A stretch of DNA of 64,000 bases, taken from positions 1-64,000 of the forward strand of contig JABCPU010000141.1 in the NCBI GenBank assembly GCA_016800925.1, given 5' to 3'. A program made the position numbers and the translations under genes. This DNA is from Suillus spraguei. Its lineage: Eukaryota > Basidiomycota > Agaricomycetes > Boletales > Suillaceae. Below the pieces are notes generated by a model, which was not told the origin of the DNA, did not search any database, and saw only the letters and a list, made by a program, of their open reading frames with translations. Positions within the stretch are counted from its first letter, which is position 1; every line of letters starts with the position of its first letter. This document shows positions 45,781 to 57,330 of the stretch, in pieces.

Positions 45781-46638
45781 TCAGTCACCCACCGCCTTCT
45801 TTGGGGGCGGCCACTGGTATTGGTGAAACGTCACAGGAGTACGTTTTTTTACATCTCGCTGATTGCGGCTAGCGTCTTGACTCGAGCTAGCAGTATCCTC
45901 CGCATCGTATATCTCCTTGCGAGGAGGATACTCCTTGCTACCTGACGGTAATAGGGCATCCTCATTCTTGGTGAGCAACGGTTGGTTGTATCCTTGGAAG
46001 AAGGAACCAAGATGATCGGGAACACGAAAAAGGTGGCCTGGTGGCCCCAAAGTCGAGTAATGATAATTTGAGGTTGCAATGACAGGAGCTGCGACCGCAA
46101 TTGTTGATTCAAGGCGAGCACTAAGATTTCCCTGCGGATACATGAGCCCAGCCTCCGAGTCTGGCTGGAATTGATTGTGATTGTGCACAGCACCACCGGA
46201 GGCAGGTGCCATGACATGACTATGAGGGTGGGAGTGTGATTGTGGATTCGGGTACATGTTACTACTACCGTGAGGCAGTAGGGGCTGTGGGGGCATGCTC
46301 GTAGTAGAAGGCGGAGGATCGAGATGGTCACCTGGCCCAAGATCACGATGGAATGACCAGTGATTCTGAAAACCGTTGTCAAACGCAAGGGTAGGCTCGG
46401 AGTTCGAGTCGTTGTGCAGCATGAGCTGACTTTGGCCAAAGCCAAGCTCAGAGGGCGGACGATGCTGCATCATGAGACCATCAGGATGATCATGATATCC
46501 GTCCTCAGTGCGCAGTGCCGTAGCATACTGATCATTGAAGGTGCCGTCGAAGTCAACTGTAACATTGGTGCCGTCGAAGAAATGATTGTGGTAAACATCG
46601 TCATTCGTCGGAAGTGGCAGTTGGCCAGAGGGCTGCAT
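45781..46638 (-). CDS. Hypothetical His/Pro-rich protein, 285 aa
   Basis: Uninterrupted frame from ATG 46638. Low-complexity, disordered composition: PQSHSHPHSHVMAPASGG, many Asn/Asp/Pro, and a basic end (RNQRDVKKRTPVTFHQYQWP). No domain recognised; the style is that of an activation or linker region of a fungal regulator. A possible upstream exon ends near 46690. No breaks. A long overlapping frame (46445-45849) is a shadow. Confidence 0.45.
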   Translation of the reverse strand: MQPSGQLPLPTNDDVYHNHFFDGTNVTVDFDGTFNDQYATALRTEDGYHDHPDGLMMQHRPPSELGFGQSQLMLHNDSNSEPTLAFDNGFQNHWSFHRDLGPGDHLDPPPSTTSMPPQPLLPHGSSNMYPNPQSHSHPHSHVMAPASGGAVHNHNQFQPDSEAGLMYPQGNLSARLESTIAVAAPVIATSNYHYSTLGPPGHLFRVPDHLGSFFQGYNQPLLTKNEDALLPSGSKEYPPRKEIYDAEDTASSSQDASRNQRDVKKRTPVTFHQYQWPPPKKAVGD

Positions 46639-46712
46639 TGCAGCAGTTTGTTAGTAGATCGCAAAGTCAGAAAATCTGCACACTGAGCAGGGTGAGTCAG
46701 ACCCCGGCTCAA

Positions 46713-47621
46713 TGTCCAGATTTCCGCGATAGGAAGACATTCACGTTATGATGTGGGCAGACTGCAACGAGTTGCGATTTATGAAGCGGTTTGAATTGAA
46801 GAATCCGATATTGATTGCCAAAGAATAAAATTAACATGTTTCTGATGGGGCCAGATTCACGAAAAGAATTCATAGAAATGAACACTCGACGACTCAACGT
46901 GAATGAACGATAAATTTGAAGGGGCCATCGTCTCATCGGTACGTCCATCCACTTAAATTAAAATCAGCCTTGGGTAACCGTGACGATAAAACCACATACA
47001 ATTCGAACGGTTGCGTCATCTGAAGCTACAAGGTCAGACCAAGTGGTATTGAGCAGCCAACTACTTACCCAAGCCATAACTATTTCCTTCTCCGTACGAA
47101 TATATTGCAGCTTGAGGGATCCTGTTTGCCCAGATTTTGAATGTATCGCGTCATGTACGATCTGGTACAATGTGACAATCCTATTTTATATGCTTGAATG
47201 CGTTGCAAATGAAGAGTTCTCAGATCGATTACCTTTGCTTCGCATCATAAGGCTCCTCAAAAGCCAGAAAGGTAATTTGAACATGCGCCTCCACTTATGA
47301 ACAAAGTGACACAATCCAGGTATTGCCAGCTAGGAGGCAAAGTACCTTGTTTTCCCGGAGTCTACAACTCTGGCTAGTGCATCGAGGGATCCATCATCAT
47401 TCAATTTCTGGGGTCAATATCAGCAACATGATTGTACCAAGGAAAACAGTCTAGCACACCAGTCTCGAACTCTCCCCCGCCGCTAATGCATACAAGTCCG
47501 ATGTCAGAATCTTCTATGAGCCTGATTGTGTGTCGTGACGTGGCACCTTGGCTGTTTTCGGCAACGCAGCTGGCACTAGTGATATCTGCACCTCCATTTT
47601 TCTCGGGTGTTGTTATTTGAT
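46713..47621. other. Intergenic, no gene recognised
   Basis: A minus-strand frame (47640-47401) runs from the broken duplicate into unique DNA and has no motif. The segment next to 46638 may contain the promoter of the His/Pro-rich gene. Confidence 0.35.
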
Positions 47622-48020
47622 AACGGCAGATCAACGGCATTCGCAGGAGCTGCAGGCTCGTTTACTGTAGTCGGTTCAGTAGATGCCGGTCGTAGAGGTA
47701 TCCTTCCTGACATGCGAGATGGCCGTATTTTCTTGATGGTGTCGTAGTTCCTGCGCTTGCTAGGGCTGGCAAGTCTTACGCAGATGAATTGTCAGCAAAG
47801 CAAGAATATGCCAGAAAGGAATTTAAATTCACAAGTAACGTTAATTAACAAGCTGACGAGCGACTGATGAAGTTGGGTGTTAGAGGGAGGGATGAGGTGC
47901 TAGAACTGGACATTAGAAGGCCTTGGCCCTCGTCAGACTCAGAGGCAGCAGGTTCCGCACCATCACATTTTTTTCTCATTCCCAGCGCAAAGTACAATTC
48001 TTATTATGTATATTGTCCAA
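47622..48020 (-). repeat. Direct duplication, copy 2 (5' exons only)
   Basis: Copy of 38385-38824. Retains ATG, exon 1, intron 1 and exon 2 to NAVDLP, where similarity ends abruptly. It keeps CGA (Arg) in the RIPL-R-PAS block where copy 1 has TGA. Confidence 0.88.
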
Positions 48021-48355
48021 AGGGGTCCCTCATACCTCCCAAACATATCGTTCCTCAGCGTCTAATCCGCTTGTTGTAAGTGGGAGCGCATTCCTGGCAT
48101 GAAAGATGTGAAGCGCATCCCTTGTTGAGCGTATGCGAACATTTTAGAGGGAAGGTTGAGATACAGTAATTTCATTTTCTCGATTCAACTGACGCTCAAT
48201 ACTATCGGCAATTCCCGAACACTTCACAATTAGCTTCACGTTGATCACTATTACAATTGTGAAACTCACTCAGTTCATATACGTAATACACATCCGTATC
48301 TGGTAAGAAATGAGATCGATAACTGGTATACACCCCTGAGGCCTGATCGGCGTCC
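48021..48355. other. Intergenic
   Basis: No feature seen. Confidence 0.35.
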
Positions 48356-48379
48356 AGCAGATGGGTTCAGACATCTTCA

Positions 48380-48801
48380 GCGCTGGCGCTTCGATGGGCA
48401 CGATGCCAAGAAATACCGTTGTAAGACTTTTTACAATAGATACACTCTAATTAAGCTAAAAAAACGCAAACAGACTCAAGCGGATTATTTTTGGTCACAG
48501 GTAAGATTGTCATTAGTAGTACTAGAGTCATTATCTAATCGGCTAGTCCACCGGGGCCACGGCTACTACCCCAAACACCGCTCAAAACACCGCCCCAAAC
48601 ACCGCCCCAAACACCGCCTCAAACACCGCTCCCCCCAATATCACTCCCAGCGCCACTAACGCTCTTAGCGCTCAGGCTGCTGGTATTTGGAGGAGGGTGG
48701 CTCAAAGCGTAACAGATGCCGCGAGAGGTATCCGGGCTGCCTTGTGTGAGGCTGCAAGACTTGTAACGATGTTTAGAAGGGTCAGCTATACTCTTTTTTA
48801 A
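48380..48801 (+). CDS. Possible small protein with NTAP repeats
   Basis: Three exon-like pieces separated by GT-AG introns: one ending MGTMPRNTV before GTAAGA (48420), TQADYFWSQ (48473-48500), and a last exon from about 48547 to a TAA at 48799. The last exon contains a 12-bp tandem repeat (AAACACCGCCCC type, 48572-48632) coding NTA(P/Q/S) five times, then a helical tail (SVTDAARGIRAALCEAARLV). Function unknown. Confidence 0.35.
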
Positions 48802-49393
48802 AAAAAATTGTCTCACTTATTGTCATCTAGGGATGATATGTGATATGATTCTAATCTCAAATTTTGCTCTACTTTTCATAACCCATCTCACTTTGCAACA
48901 ACTGGCTACTGTACTGCTATATACCCAGATCACACAATGTATCAAAACTAGAGACTCAGTTGCTCATCTGGCATCCGTTGTATCATAACGATAGGATTAG
49001 ATACTTAATACAACGATATCCCTTCGATTGACTCTTAAATTGTATCATATCGACATCCTTCCACTTATATTTGAATGATTCCGACAGACGGCGTCACTTC
49101 GCACATGCAATCAAGCCCTCCGTCTCTTCCAACCTTCTCAGTTTTGCAAACTGGTACAACTTGCCTCTTCCAACAAAAGTCGAACTTCCTATAATACCAT
49201 ACTTGTTCTCGGATCAGGAGGCTACGCCTCACCTCGTACGCTTCACTAATGCTATGGTGGATCTTTGGTGACGGTTCGATTTGCCGTTATGGCGTGCACA
49301 TTTTTCACACACCGCTATATTTATCGTTGTATATCTTATATTTGTCATTGTATATCCTAGAGTAACAATTCTGCAGGTGACTGTTCCGATCGA
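48802..49393. other. Intergenic, no gene recognised
   Basis: A 66-codon plus-strand frame at 49071 has no motif. Confidence 0.35.
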
Positions 49394-50168
49394 TTGTCGG
49401 CAACTCTAATCGATTCGATGCCAGGCATAACTGCGCTGGGATCCTCGTCCATAGTACGTGTCTCAGGAGTCAGCCGAGTGGCTCCTTCAAACCCGCGGAC
49501 GAAGTCTTGTCTATGTTTAAAGGTGTGTAAAACTTTCTCTCCGAGTCATTGCTCTTGTTATATTGTTTTCTCTAGACAGATGCCGAACACACTTGGACAC
49601 AACGGTCGAGTTCCTGCTCGTGAGTAGTGGTATATATGTGCTTGTACCTCACTTATATCTCATTCAACAGCTCCTGATGCCCTCATCAGACCGATCATCG
49701 AGGATTTTGTTGCAAAAGGGTACAGTAACAGCGAGATTGTAACTCGGCTGCGTCAGTACTATGATACTGACACATATAATGTCTCGTGAGTTTTTTCCGC
49801 AGTTGAAAGCACACTTCAAGTTCACACATCTTCCCTGTTATAGGATCGACCTCCTGAAAAAGCGGCGCTCTCAGTGGGGACTGAAATCTGCACGCGGACA
49901 AGCTCACACCATCACAAGCATAGGACCAGCAATTGAGCGTGTACGAGCACGCTTCCCAAAGCAGGGTTCACATGATATGAAACTTACCCTCATGCATGAA
50001 GAGAAGATGAGTGTTTCGAGGTATGCTGTCTTTTTTGGCCGTGTTTCTGCATTGTGATAGAGGTCTTTTGCACAGGAAGTTGAGTTGATTCTTCGTTACG
50101 TGAATCTTCATCATCCTGAGGACATTCAAGCTCGCAAGAGTCGACGGCTCAAAATGCTTGCAGCGTGA
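49394..50168 (+). pseudogene. Integrase-type (DDE) protein, N-terminal part only
   Basis: Exons at about 49671-49777 (ALIRPIIEDFVAKGYSNSEI) and 49852-50022 (KKRRSQWGLKSARGQAHTIT, then VRARFPKQGSHDMKLTL), and a piece ending ARKSRRLKMLAA at 50168. This is the helix-turn-helix N-terminus seen in Agaricomycete integrase-core proteins (GYSN-E-I, RRR-WGL, RFP-G). In relatives the catalytic core begins right after the SRRL block (WAVDQHDKW region). Here it is missing, and the inverted WW block starts 47 bp downstream. Confidence 0.6.
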
Positions 50169-50214
50169 CGATTTCTATCACGTGATGTTAGTGGTGTTTG
50201 AGTAAGGCCTATCT

Positions 50215-52366
50215 TAGTGAAAAAGTTTTCATACATACAGCAAAATACGTACAATAGAATTTCAGTCTTCAGTGGTTTGAAAGTATGGTACTAGTCCTGC
50301 TCTTAAACCATGCCAAGCCAATGGACCTAAGATGCCTATCACGACGAGGAGGCAGCAAGCGCAAGTGATCAGGGCGGGTATGGAGTGCTCAGTGTTTATG
50401 AATGCACTGGCAATAAATCCGATGCTGGACCATGCGATGCTTAAGTACATCTTTGTGAGTGAAAAGTAAGGGAGTGTAATCCAAAAGTTTACTTGCCTCA
50501 TGATACAAAAAAATCTAGGTGCGCTGAACACACCAATGACGACTGTCATCCCCTGATCCAGATAATATGCCTGGTTAAGTAATAATTGTCAGACTTACAG
50601 TCGCAGAATATAAAATAAAACTAACCGCAAATCTGAGCGTTTTCAATTTCTCTCCAAAGTGTTGTGCAAACATTCCTGAGAACATACAGCCGACACAGAA
50701 TATAATGGATCCCTTTAAAATAGATTCTGCTACCATTCCTGTGCCTACACCTTGGACAGCAAGGAAACCGGCATCTATAGCCATGATAACCCCTGCCTGC
50801 CACAGGTAAATGAGTTCTCATTCTCTACCCTAGTAATATATCACTCACCAAAGTTATTTGCGCTGTATTCTGTGTGTTAAAGTCATCAACAAAGTTCTTG
50901 ATGTCGAAGGAATTGACGAGGCCGTCAACATAAATTTGGTCGAGGCGTTTTCGAACCAACATGGGAAGGCACAACATGGCTAGCGTGGTTATGAAGCGAA
51001 AGGGCTCTTTCTTTCTATGCCTGAGGCCCGTTGAATGGGACCGTAAAAGACGGGCTTCAGGTTGTCCGTAATAGTTAAGGTATTGGTGGTGACCTGCATC
51101 GTCTAGTCAGCAACAATATCTGATGGAGAGTCGGTTAACACACGTAGCATATGGCATAGTCTACCTGATGATAACAATATAAGTATCCATGCTATCTTAC
51201 TTTCAAAACAATTTCTCACCAAATAGCGCGACGCCTGGTTCTGTTATACATTCATCAGAACCTGTAAGATCATCTACACTTCCGTCACGAGGACGCCATA
51301 AATGGGCAATGCAAGACATACCTAGACTTGCCAGTCTAGCGATGATTTTCTCTGTTGCTTCCTTGGTAGAGAATATGGTAGCGGAAGTGGAGTTTTCCAA
51401 AGTTAATGCATCTGCACTTCATTTAGATCATTCTATACAGCGCTAGAACGTAATAGAATATACCCGCATGGAACCAATCAAGTTCAGCTCGGAGCTTTCT
51501 TACAAGGCAGCGATCCAGCTTAAAGTTGTGGGGAAAGAATTCTACGTGTTTCCTGTCAAGCAGTTTGTTTGAATCGTTCCTTTATGTTAATATCAACAGC
51601 CACTCACCAAAACTGGGCTTCGAGTTCAAGTCCTGAATAACAATCTAATCTACAGATCATGGCACTAAAATGTAACGCACTTTTATGGTTCCATTCCCTA
51701 GCGAAATCACATTCTCTAAAGAGATGGGTTCCATCCAAGGGATCCAGCCAACCAATGATGTGTGTATCTGGCGCCACCAGGTAGTACAGATAGACATCGC
51801 CAACTACATTCCGAGTCCTGGCCGGCTCAGCAACTATGATGAGATCACCCTTTACCTTGCCTCTTGTGGACTTCACCCATGCCTCAAAGTTGTCCAACCG
51901 AAATTTTGGATAATCTCTTACATTCAATCCTGTGTACGTTTTCTATTGCAGCGAAATGAGGATACTGCTAACATACACCCAACCACCACTCACCCATGTC
52001 TGATTGTAATAATAAGCAGCTCCAGATGGGTGAATATGCTCCTCCCATTCCCCATATACATTGTGCCTGTTAATGTTGGGTTAGTGCGACTAATGGTTAG
52101 TGAGAAAGTGTGTCGACCTAAAGTCGTCAAATTGCATTTCCTCTACCAGGAAATCGGGAATTGGTGGTGGTGCCCTGGTAAAATTAGATGTTATTTAAAA
52201 GAAAATAATGATGAAAACTCACTGTTTTCCCTTTGGGGCGTACCGTCCTAGCTGTGTCGGCCACGCAGGGGTACTGCGGTCAAGGGGAATCATACTTATT
52301 CTGCTTGAATCAAATATGCTTCAGTTGTGGCCCGAGAGTACAAGAAATTCCAGAACTGACGTTATT
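50215..52366 (-). repeat. Inverted duplication, arm B (WW gene)
   Basis: Reverse-complement copy of 7406-9550. The 3' 1.45 kb of the gene (50215-51680) shows no difference that I could find; the 5' part (51681-52293) differs by many single bases; there are no indels within the gene. Confidence 0.92.
50262..52293 (-). CDS. WW-domain protein with C-terminal membrane segments, second copy
   Basis: Same 11-exon structure as the gene at 7472-9503, with every splice site kept (each coordinate is 59765 minus that of the first copy). Differences in the coding part include R67W next to the WW motif, Cys to Tyr in the LNVRD-x-PK segment, Ala to Val, and Asn to His and Asn to Asp in the VAPDT region. 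No stop. Both copies could therefore encode full-length proteins. The Helitron lies directly upstream, so its promoter context differs from copy 1. Confidence 0.78.
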
Positions 52367-52524
52367 ACCTTGTTTACAAGGTCACTATCAGCTTGAAATT
52401 GTGGCGGAAGGATAAGGTTATGCATCCGTGGGAAATAGACAGTCATATTTTGTGTACAAATCGCAAGACCGACACTATAGTACAATTGTCAACTACTACA
52501 TATTACATTTTAATTGGAAGTTCG

Positions 52525-54900
52525 TCATCCATTTCTCTTGTGTTTATACCACCATTTCTCCGTTGCCACGTCCATGGTCGATAATCTCTCGTCTTCAACT
52601 CGCAAGTGTTCAGAGGGATGTGTCATCAACAACTTTTCATCAAAATCCGGCAACAATCGAATATTGTCTCGGCCGTGGCTTCGTGATAAAGCAAAATACA
52701 CGTCAAATGGCGTAAGTCCGCCACTAGGAGGTGTCGCAATGTCCACTATGGAGTGACTGATTGTCTGACCTTGTGATCTGTAGTCTGTGAATGAATACGC
52801 CGGCGTGACAGGCAGCTGTTTCCTCTTGATTGTCTTTAGCTCTTTCCCATGGATAATCGTAAATGTGCGTTCCAGCGGAACGAGCGGTAAGACATTTTTC
52901 TCTAGTCCTAAGTTGAATTGCCTTTGCATGATCCATTTTGACGAGAATATATGTTGGCGGGTATTTTAGCTCCACAATTGGAGCTGAGGGCGAGAATACT
53001 GTTTCATGTTCGTCAAGAATGATCTCTGTTATCTCTCCACGAGTTCCATTGGCCAAGTCGAGATCGATTTTCACATTGAATGTAACCATCACTTTCATTC
53101 CCTTTGCTAATTCGATTTTATTTGGCAGCGCAGCTCTCTCATCGTGTTTTTCATGATATTTCTTTTGTTTTTTCGTCGCCACTGCAAATCGTTCTGATAG
53201 TGTCAGAGGACGGCCTTGGAATGTATCATGTGCTCGGGATATGAAGAGGTGCGTTCCGTTTCTTCGGCATACTGTCTGCCATGATGGCATTCCAATGCTT
53301 ACGAACAGCGTGGCGTGGTGTTATGAGTACTGCTCCGTTCCAGGGTGGCGTCATAAAATCAGTAGGAGGACATGATGAGTCGGTAATGATTAGTGATCGG
53401 AGCAGCTTGATGTAGTGTGCACGACAGCTACCATGACGAACATGTTGCAGCAAGTCCAACCAGTCTGGGTCGGTAACTCTTACTTGCTCTTTTAGACGAA
53501 CGACAATGGTAAATTCCTTGTATAGTTTACGACCAAGAAGCTCCTCTGCCCTGTCTTTGGAAGGGTCACATGGCCAGAATAACGGAGCATTTCTGCCACC
53601 GGCAACAGGAGGAAACTGATGAAAGTCGCCTGACAATATGACATCAACGCCTCCAGATGGCTTATTTGTGTTTCTTTCTCCAGCGAGTGACTTCCCCTTG
53701 GATATGTATGCTAAAAGACGAGCGAAAAATGTACGTGACAACATTGATTTTTCATCGATGATCAAGTACGATTTGTTCTTCCAGAAAGCTGCAAGCTTCC
53801 TTAATGTTTTTTTGTGACTGTTCGCGACCATCAACAGGAATCTGCGCAACTACATGCAGAGTCTTGCCATCGATAATTGACGTGGCTATCCCAGTGTATG
53901 CAGCCTTGACGAGTATGTGACCAACTCCTTTACTGTGAAAGTTGTCGGTGATTGTTTCGATAGTTTTCGACTTTCCTACTCCACCTTCTCCTGGAATAAC
54001 CATGAGAAGTTGTGATGGCTCTCGTCCAGCAAGGGTTTCTGTCAAGTGCCAGTCAATAATGTCATAGGCACGTCTCTGGTCCTTGAGCAAGTATGATGGA
54101 TTAAGAACTGATGGATGATCTTGATATTCGTGTTGCATTGCTGATGTCTGCTCGACTCCGTGATCATGAACAATATCAGATTCAAGTTCTTGATCTGATA
54201 TAGCAGCAACGTTTGCAGCATTCCCTGCGTCGCAAAGAGCTACTACATTGTTGCCATTAAGAGCAGTAACCGCCTCCGACATTTTACTTTGCCATTGTTG
54301 AAGTTTGATATAACCAGCTCCATGCGCAACTCCTGCTCCGCTTATTGTGCAAATCTAATTGTGGTGTTCGTCACCGAAGATCCTCTTGATTCGTGGAGCT
54401 GCAACAGCCATCAATCCATGCAACTCTTCTCGATGATTTCTCTGCGATTCTTCATAAGCAAGTAAATCTTCTTCGATCAATTTGATCTCCATCTCATCAT
54501 ATTTACTCTCCAAATCTATAGAATCGGCAATGAGCCTATCCCAGTTATTGTATATGACTGCTTGTGATGCTTTGTCATCACTTTCACGATGAGTAGATGC
54601 AGCATCCTTGCAGTCATAATAATATTGCATGCTCGCCAGTACGTCTCTGTCTGTTTGAGATGCTGCCTCAGAAAATGATACAAATGCTGGTTCGAAGGTC
54701 TCAAACCCTGCCTTGATGTCCTGAAGATTACGTTACTGATATAAAAGGGCAAGCAAGGCATGGTATAGATTTCTACAGATTGGATCGTTTGGATTTGGGA
54801 AGAATGAGGTATTGTGACCCTTTGACCGAATAAGACGACGACGAACATGACACTTGCTGTGTCCTTCTGTATAATGACTGCGATCACTTCGAGGTCGTCC
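52525..54900 (-). pseudogene. Helitron helicase part (PIF1-like SF1B)
   Basis: Reading leftward: a pre-helicase block GRPRSDRSHYTEGHSKC and NTSFFPNPNDPICRN (54900-54770); YNNWDRLIADSIDLESKYDE; a TAG at 54358-54360; RRAYDIIDWH; Walker A GEGGVGKSKT (near 53980); a shift near 53790; Walker B LIIDEKSML (near 53750); GDFHQFPPVAGG (near 53620); and after another break KGMKVMVTFNV and the C-terminal YRSQGQTI motif (52785). It would unwind DNA during rolling-circle transposition. At least three breaks. Confidence 0.85.
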
Positions 54901-55244
54901 ACACAAGGATGCCGCACTACTCGATTGTCCTTTGTCTTATTTTTCAGAAGCAGGAATACCCTCCTTGTAAGTGTCGATGATGAATTCAAAAAATGAATAT
55001 GACTCGAGCTCATTTCCTCGCATCATGTAATCTTCCAGCTGTGATCAAACATATAATTGGCCTCCTGTACGAACTTCCAATGTCACAATGTCCTTTGCTC
55101 GACTATTAGACAATGACGACACAAGACCTTCAAAAATGTATTTACATCAAGTTCATCGTCCGAATATTCTTCAATGTGAGGTCTGTCTTCATTGTCTGCA
55201 TTGTTCACATCATCCCTAACTTCAATATCTTCGTCATGAATAGT

Positions 55245-57330
55245 TTATCTATCAACACCATCGTCAGTTATTTTATTGATCTTGTTATATGTATATTGAA
55301 AGACATACTTTGAATTCTTTGGCCATAATTCAGAAAAAGTTTCCAACAAACATAGTTTCATCATTGACCAATACATCAGTACATAATGATGAGAACAGAT
55401 GCAATCATCCCATCCCATCAAATACACTACAACTTATTTACCAGACAACTCCATTTCATGATTGATAGAATTTTGGCAGTGAAATATCAATAGTTAATTG
55501 CATTCCAACACACTTTCCAGGTGGCTGGAATGTTCTTCATGGTATAGGAGAGATTTTGCCATAAGTGCGGACACATTGTTGTTTTTGTTTTGTTTTTTTG
55601 GTTTGATAATCTGTTGAATACCAGGATGCATGTTTTGTGTTGACTCCATTTGTAAGTAACTTGATGTCATTATTGCAGCATAAAGCTACAGATATTGTGG
55701 GGCAGTAGTTGTTCACATAAGGGTGCATCCATTTCAGCCTCCAATTCCCCTTTTCATTGACATATTCTGTTTTGGACAGCTCCCATGGTGCATGTCTCTT
55801 ACACACAAGCTTTCCATGCTTGTTGTAATGGAGACAGGTCAATTTTGTTCACATATGAATCTGTTGTGACCGTGCAACATGCATTTCTTTATCAACAAAC
55901 TCAGTGGCCCAATTGGATGCATCAGGATCAGGTGAATGAGAATATGATATGCCAACTGAGTATTGCATGGTGTATTTTTCATCATATCTTCATCAAGACC
56001 ATCAATGCGAGCTTGAATATTCTGCTTGATATATGCTTTGATATGATCTCAAAACACCTCCATTTTCAAGAATTTATGCATTTCGTCACAATTAGGTGCA
56101 TCTTCAAACCAAAGGAGCATGTGGACATGCAACATTCCATGTCCTTGTGCCTCAACAACTCCAAAATATGCACTGATACGGCCAAGGATTCCCATAGTGG
56201 TATGAACACGATCCTTTGTGACATTAATGCTGAAAAGTGTATGAAGAATTGTTTCAATGATGAAGAAAAAGTACTTGGCTGCTCCATATGGGTCATTTGC
56301 AATATTCTGCGCCCTACAGTTACTGTCTGGCCCAATGTTAGCAAAATTTTATCCATGTTGATCTCTTCTCCAATGAAAATCTGTGCAACAGGATCATGAA
56401 GGTTGCTTGGATTAATGGTTATCCAGAGAGATGGCCTATGTTTCTTTATCATTGTCCCTCAAATCTGACCTTGATAAGATGCATGCAACTTGTCTGATCC
56501 TTTTATATGTCCACAGGTCATAAAAACATGTTTATGTAGCAAATGAACTCGAGGATTGGATATGGGAATGTGTGGAAGACTGAGGATGGCAAGTTCATGT
56601 GGAATATCTCCTATCCAAAGATCATTGGCAAGCGCAAATCTTAGCATTGAATTTTCTATAAGTGTGCATGAACATTTATCACATACCCATGCCAATGCTG
56701 CTGGTCCTTCTCCTTCAATACCATGCTTTACCAGCAAGATTCCATCCCATAGATCATATGATGAATGGATGATGGCAGGAGACAATTTTTGCCTGATATT
56801 GGGAATGCTCAAAATAAACAGTTTTTGGCCTACATGTTTGTTCATTATCAATCTGACATCAATCATCTCACCTGAAACATACCTTCACATGCCATCATTT
56901 GTTGTGCATAAACAACACAAACACTCATTGCAAGTGCTTTATTGCTTGTTGCATCTTGAAACTTTTGAAAACATTGTCTCTGGACCTCATCAGTTGGCAA
57001 TTCCATAAATTTGGAATGATCTTCATTGGCAACTCTACATCTCTCTGCATTCAACTCCAAGTCCATGTCACCATTCCCCACTTCATTCTCCTGTGACTGT
57101 CATAGCATCTCAACTCTCTGCTTCTTCTTTCCTTTCTCTTTCTGCTTTATTTCTCCCTTGACTGTGATCACTTGATTTATTAAAACAAGCACTTTGTCAG
57201 ACTGTGCTTTAACAAGTTCAATAATCTGGGACCATGGTACATTTCTGAGGGTCCGATGGAAGGTGCCTGTTGGTACTGCAGCCTGCAGTTCATCCTTTGT
57301 CAAATTGCCCACTAACTCTCGTACTGGCAT
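55245..57330 (-). pseudogene. Helitron Rep part (DUF6570-like, HUH, Y2)
   Basis: Order on the minus strand: MPVRELVGNLTKDELQAAVP (57330); LRFALANDLWIGDIPHELA of the DUF6570 type (56640-56580); the Helitron-like N block RPSLWITINPSNLHDP (56440-56390); FGVVEAQGHGMLHVHMLLWF with the HVH pair at 56129-56121; NNDIKLLTNGVNTKH (55670) followed by the tyrosine motif YSTDYQTKK (Y-x3-Y-x2-K, near 55610); and a YLMGWDD block (55425). HUH plus two tyrosines are the nicking residues of Helitron Rep. The frame changes at least four times, so this copy is dead although the catalytic motifs are still readable. Confidence 0.85.
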
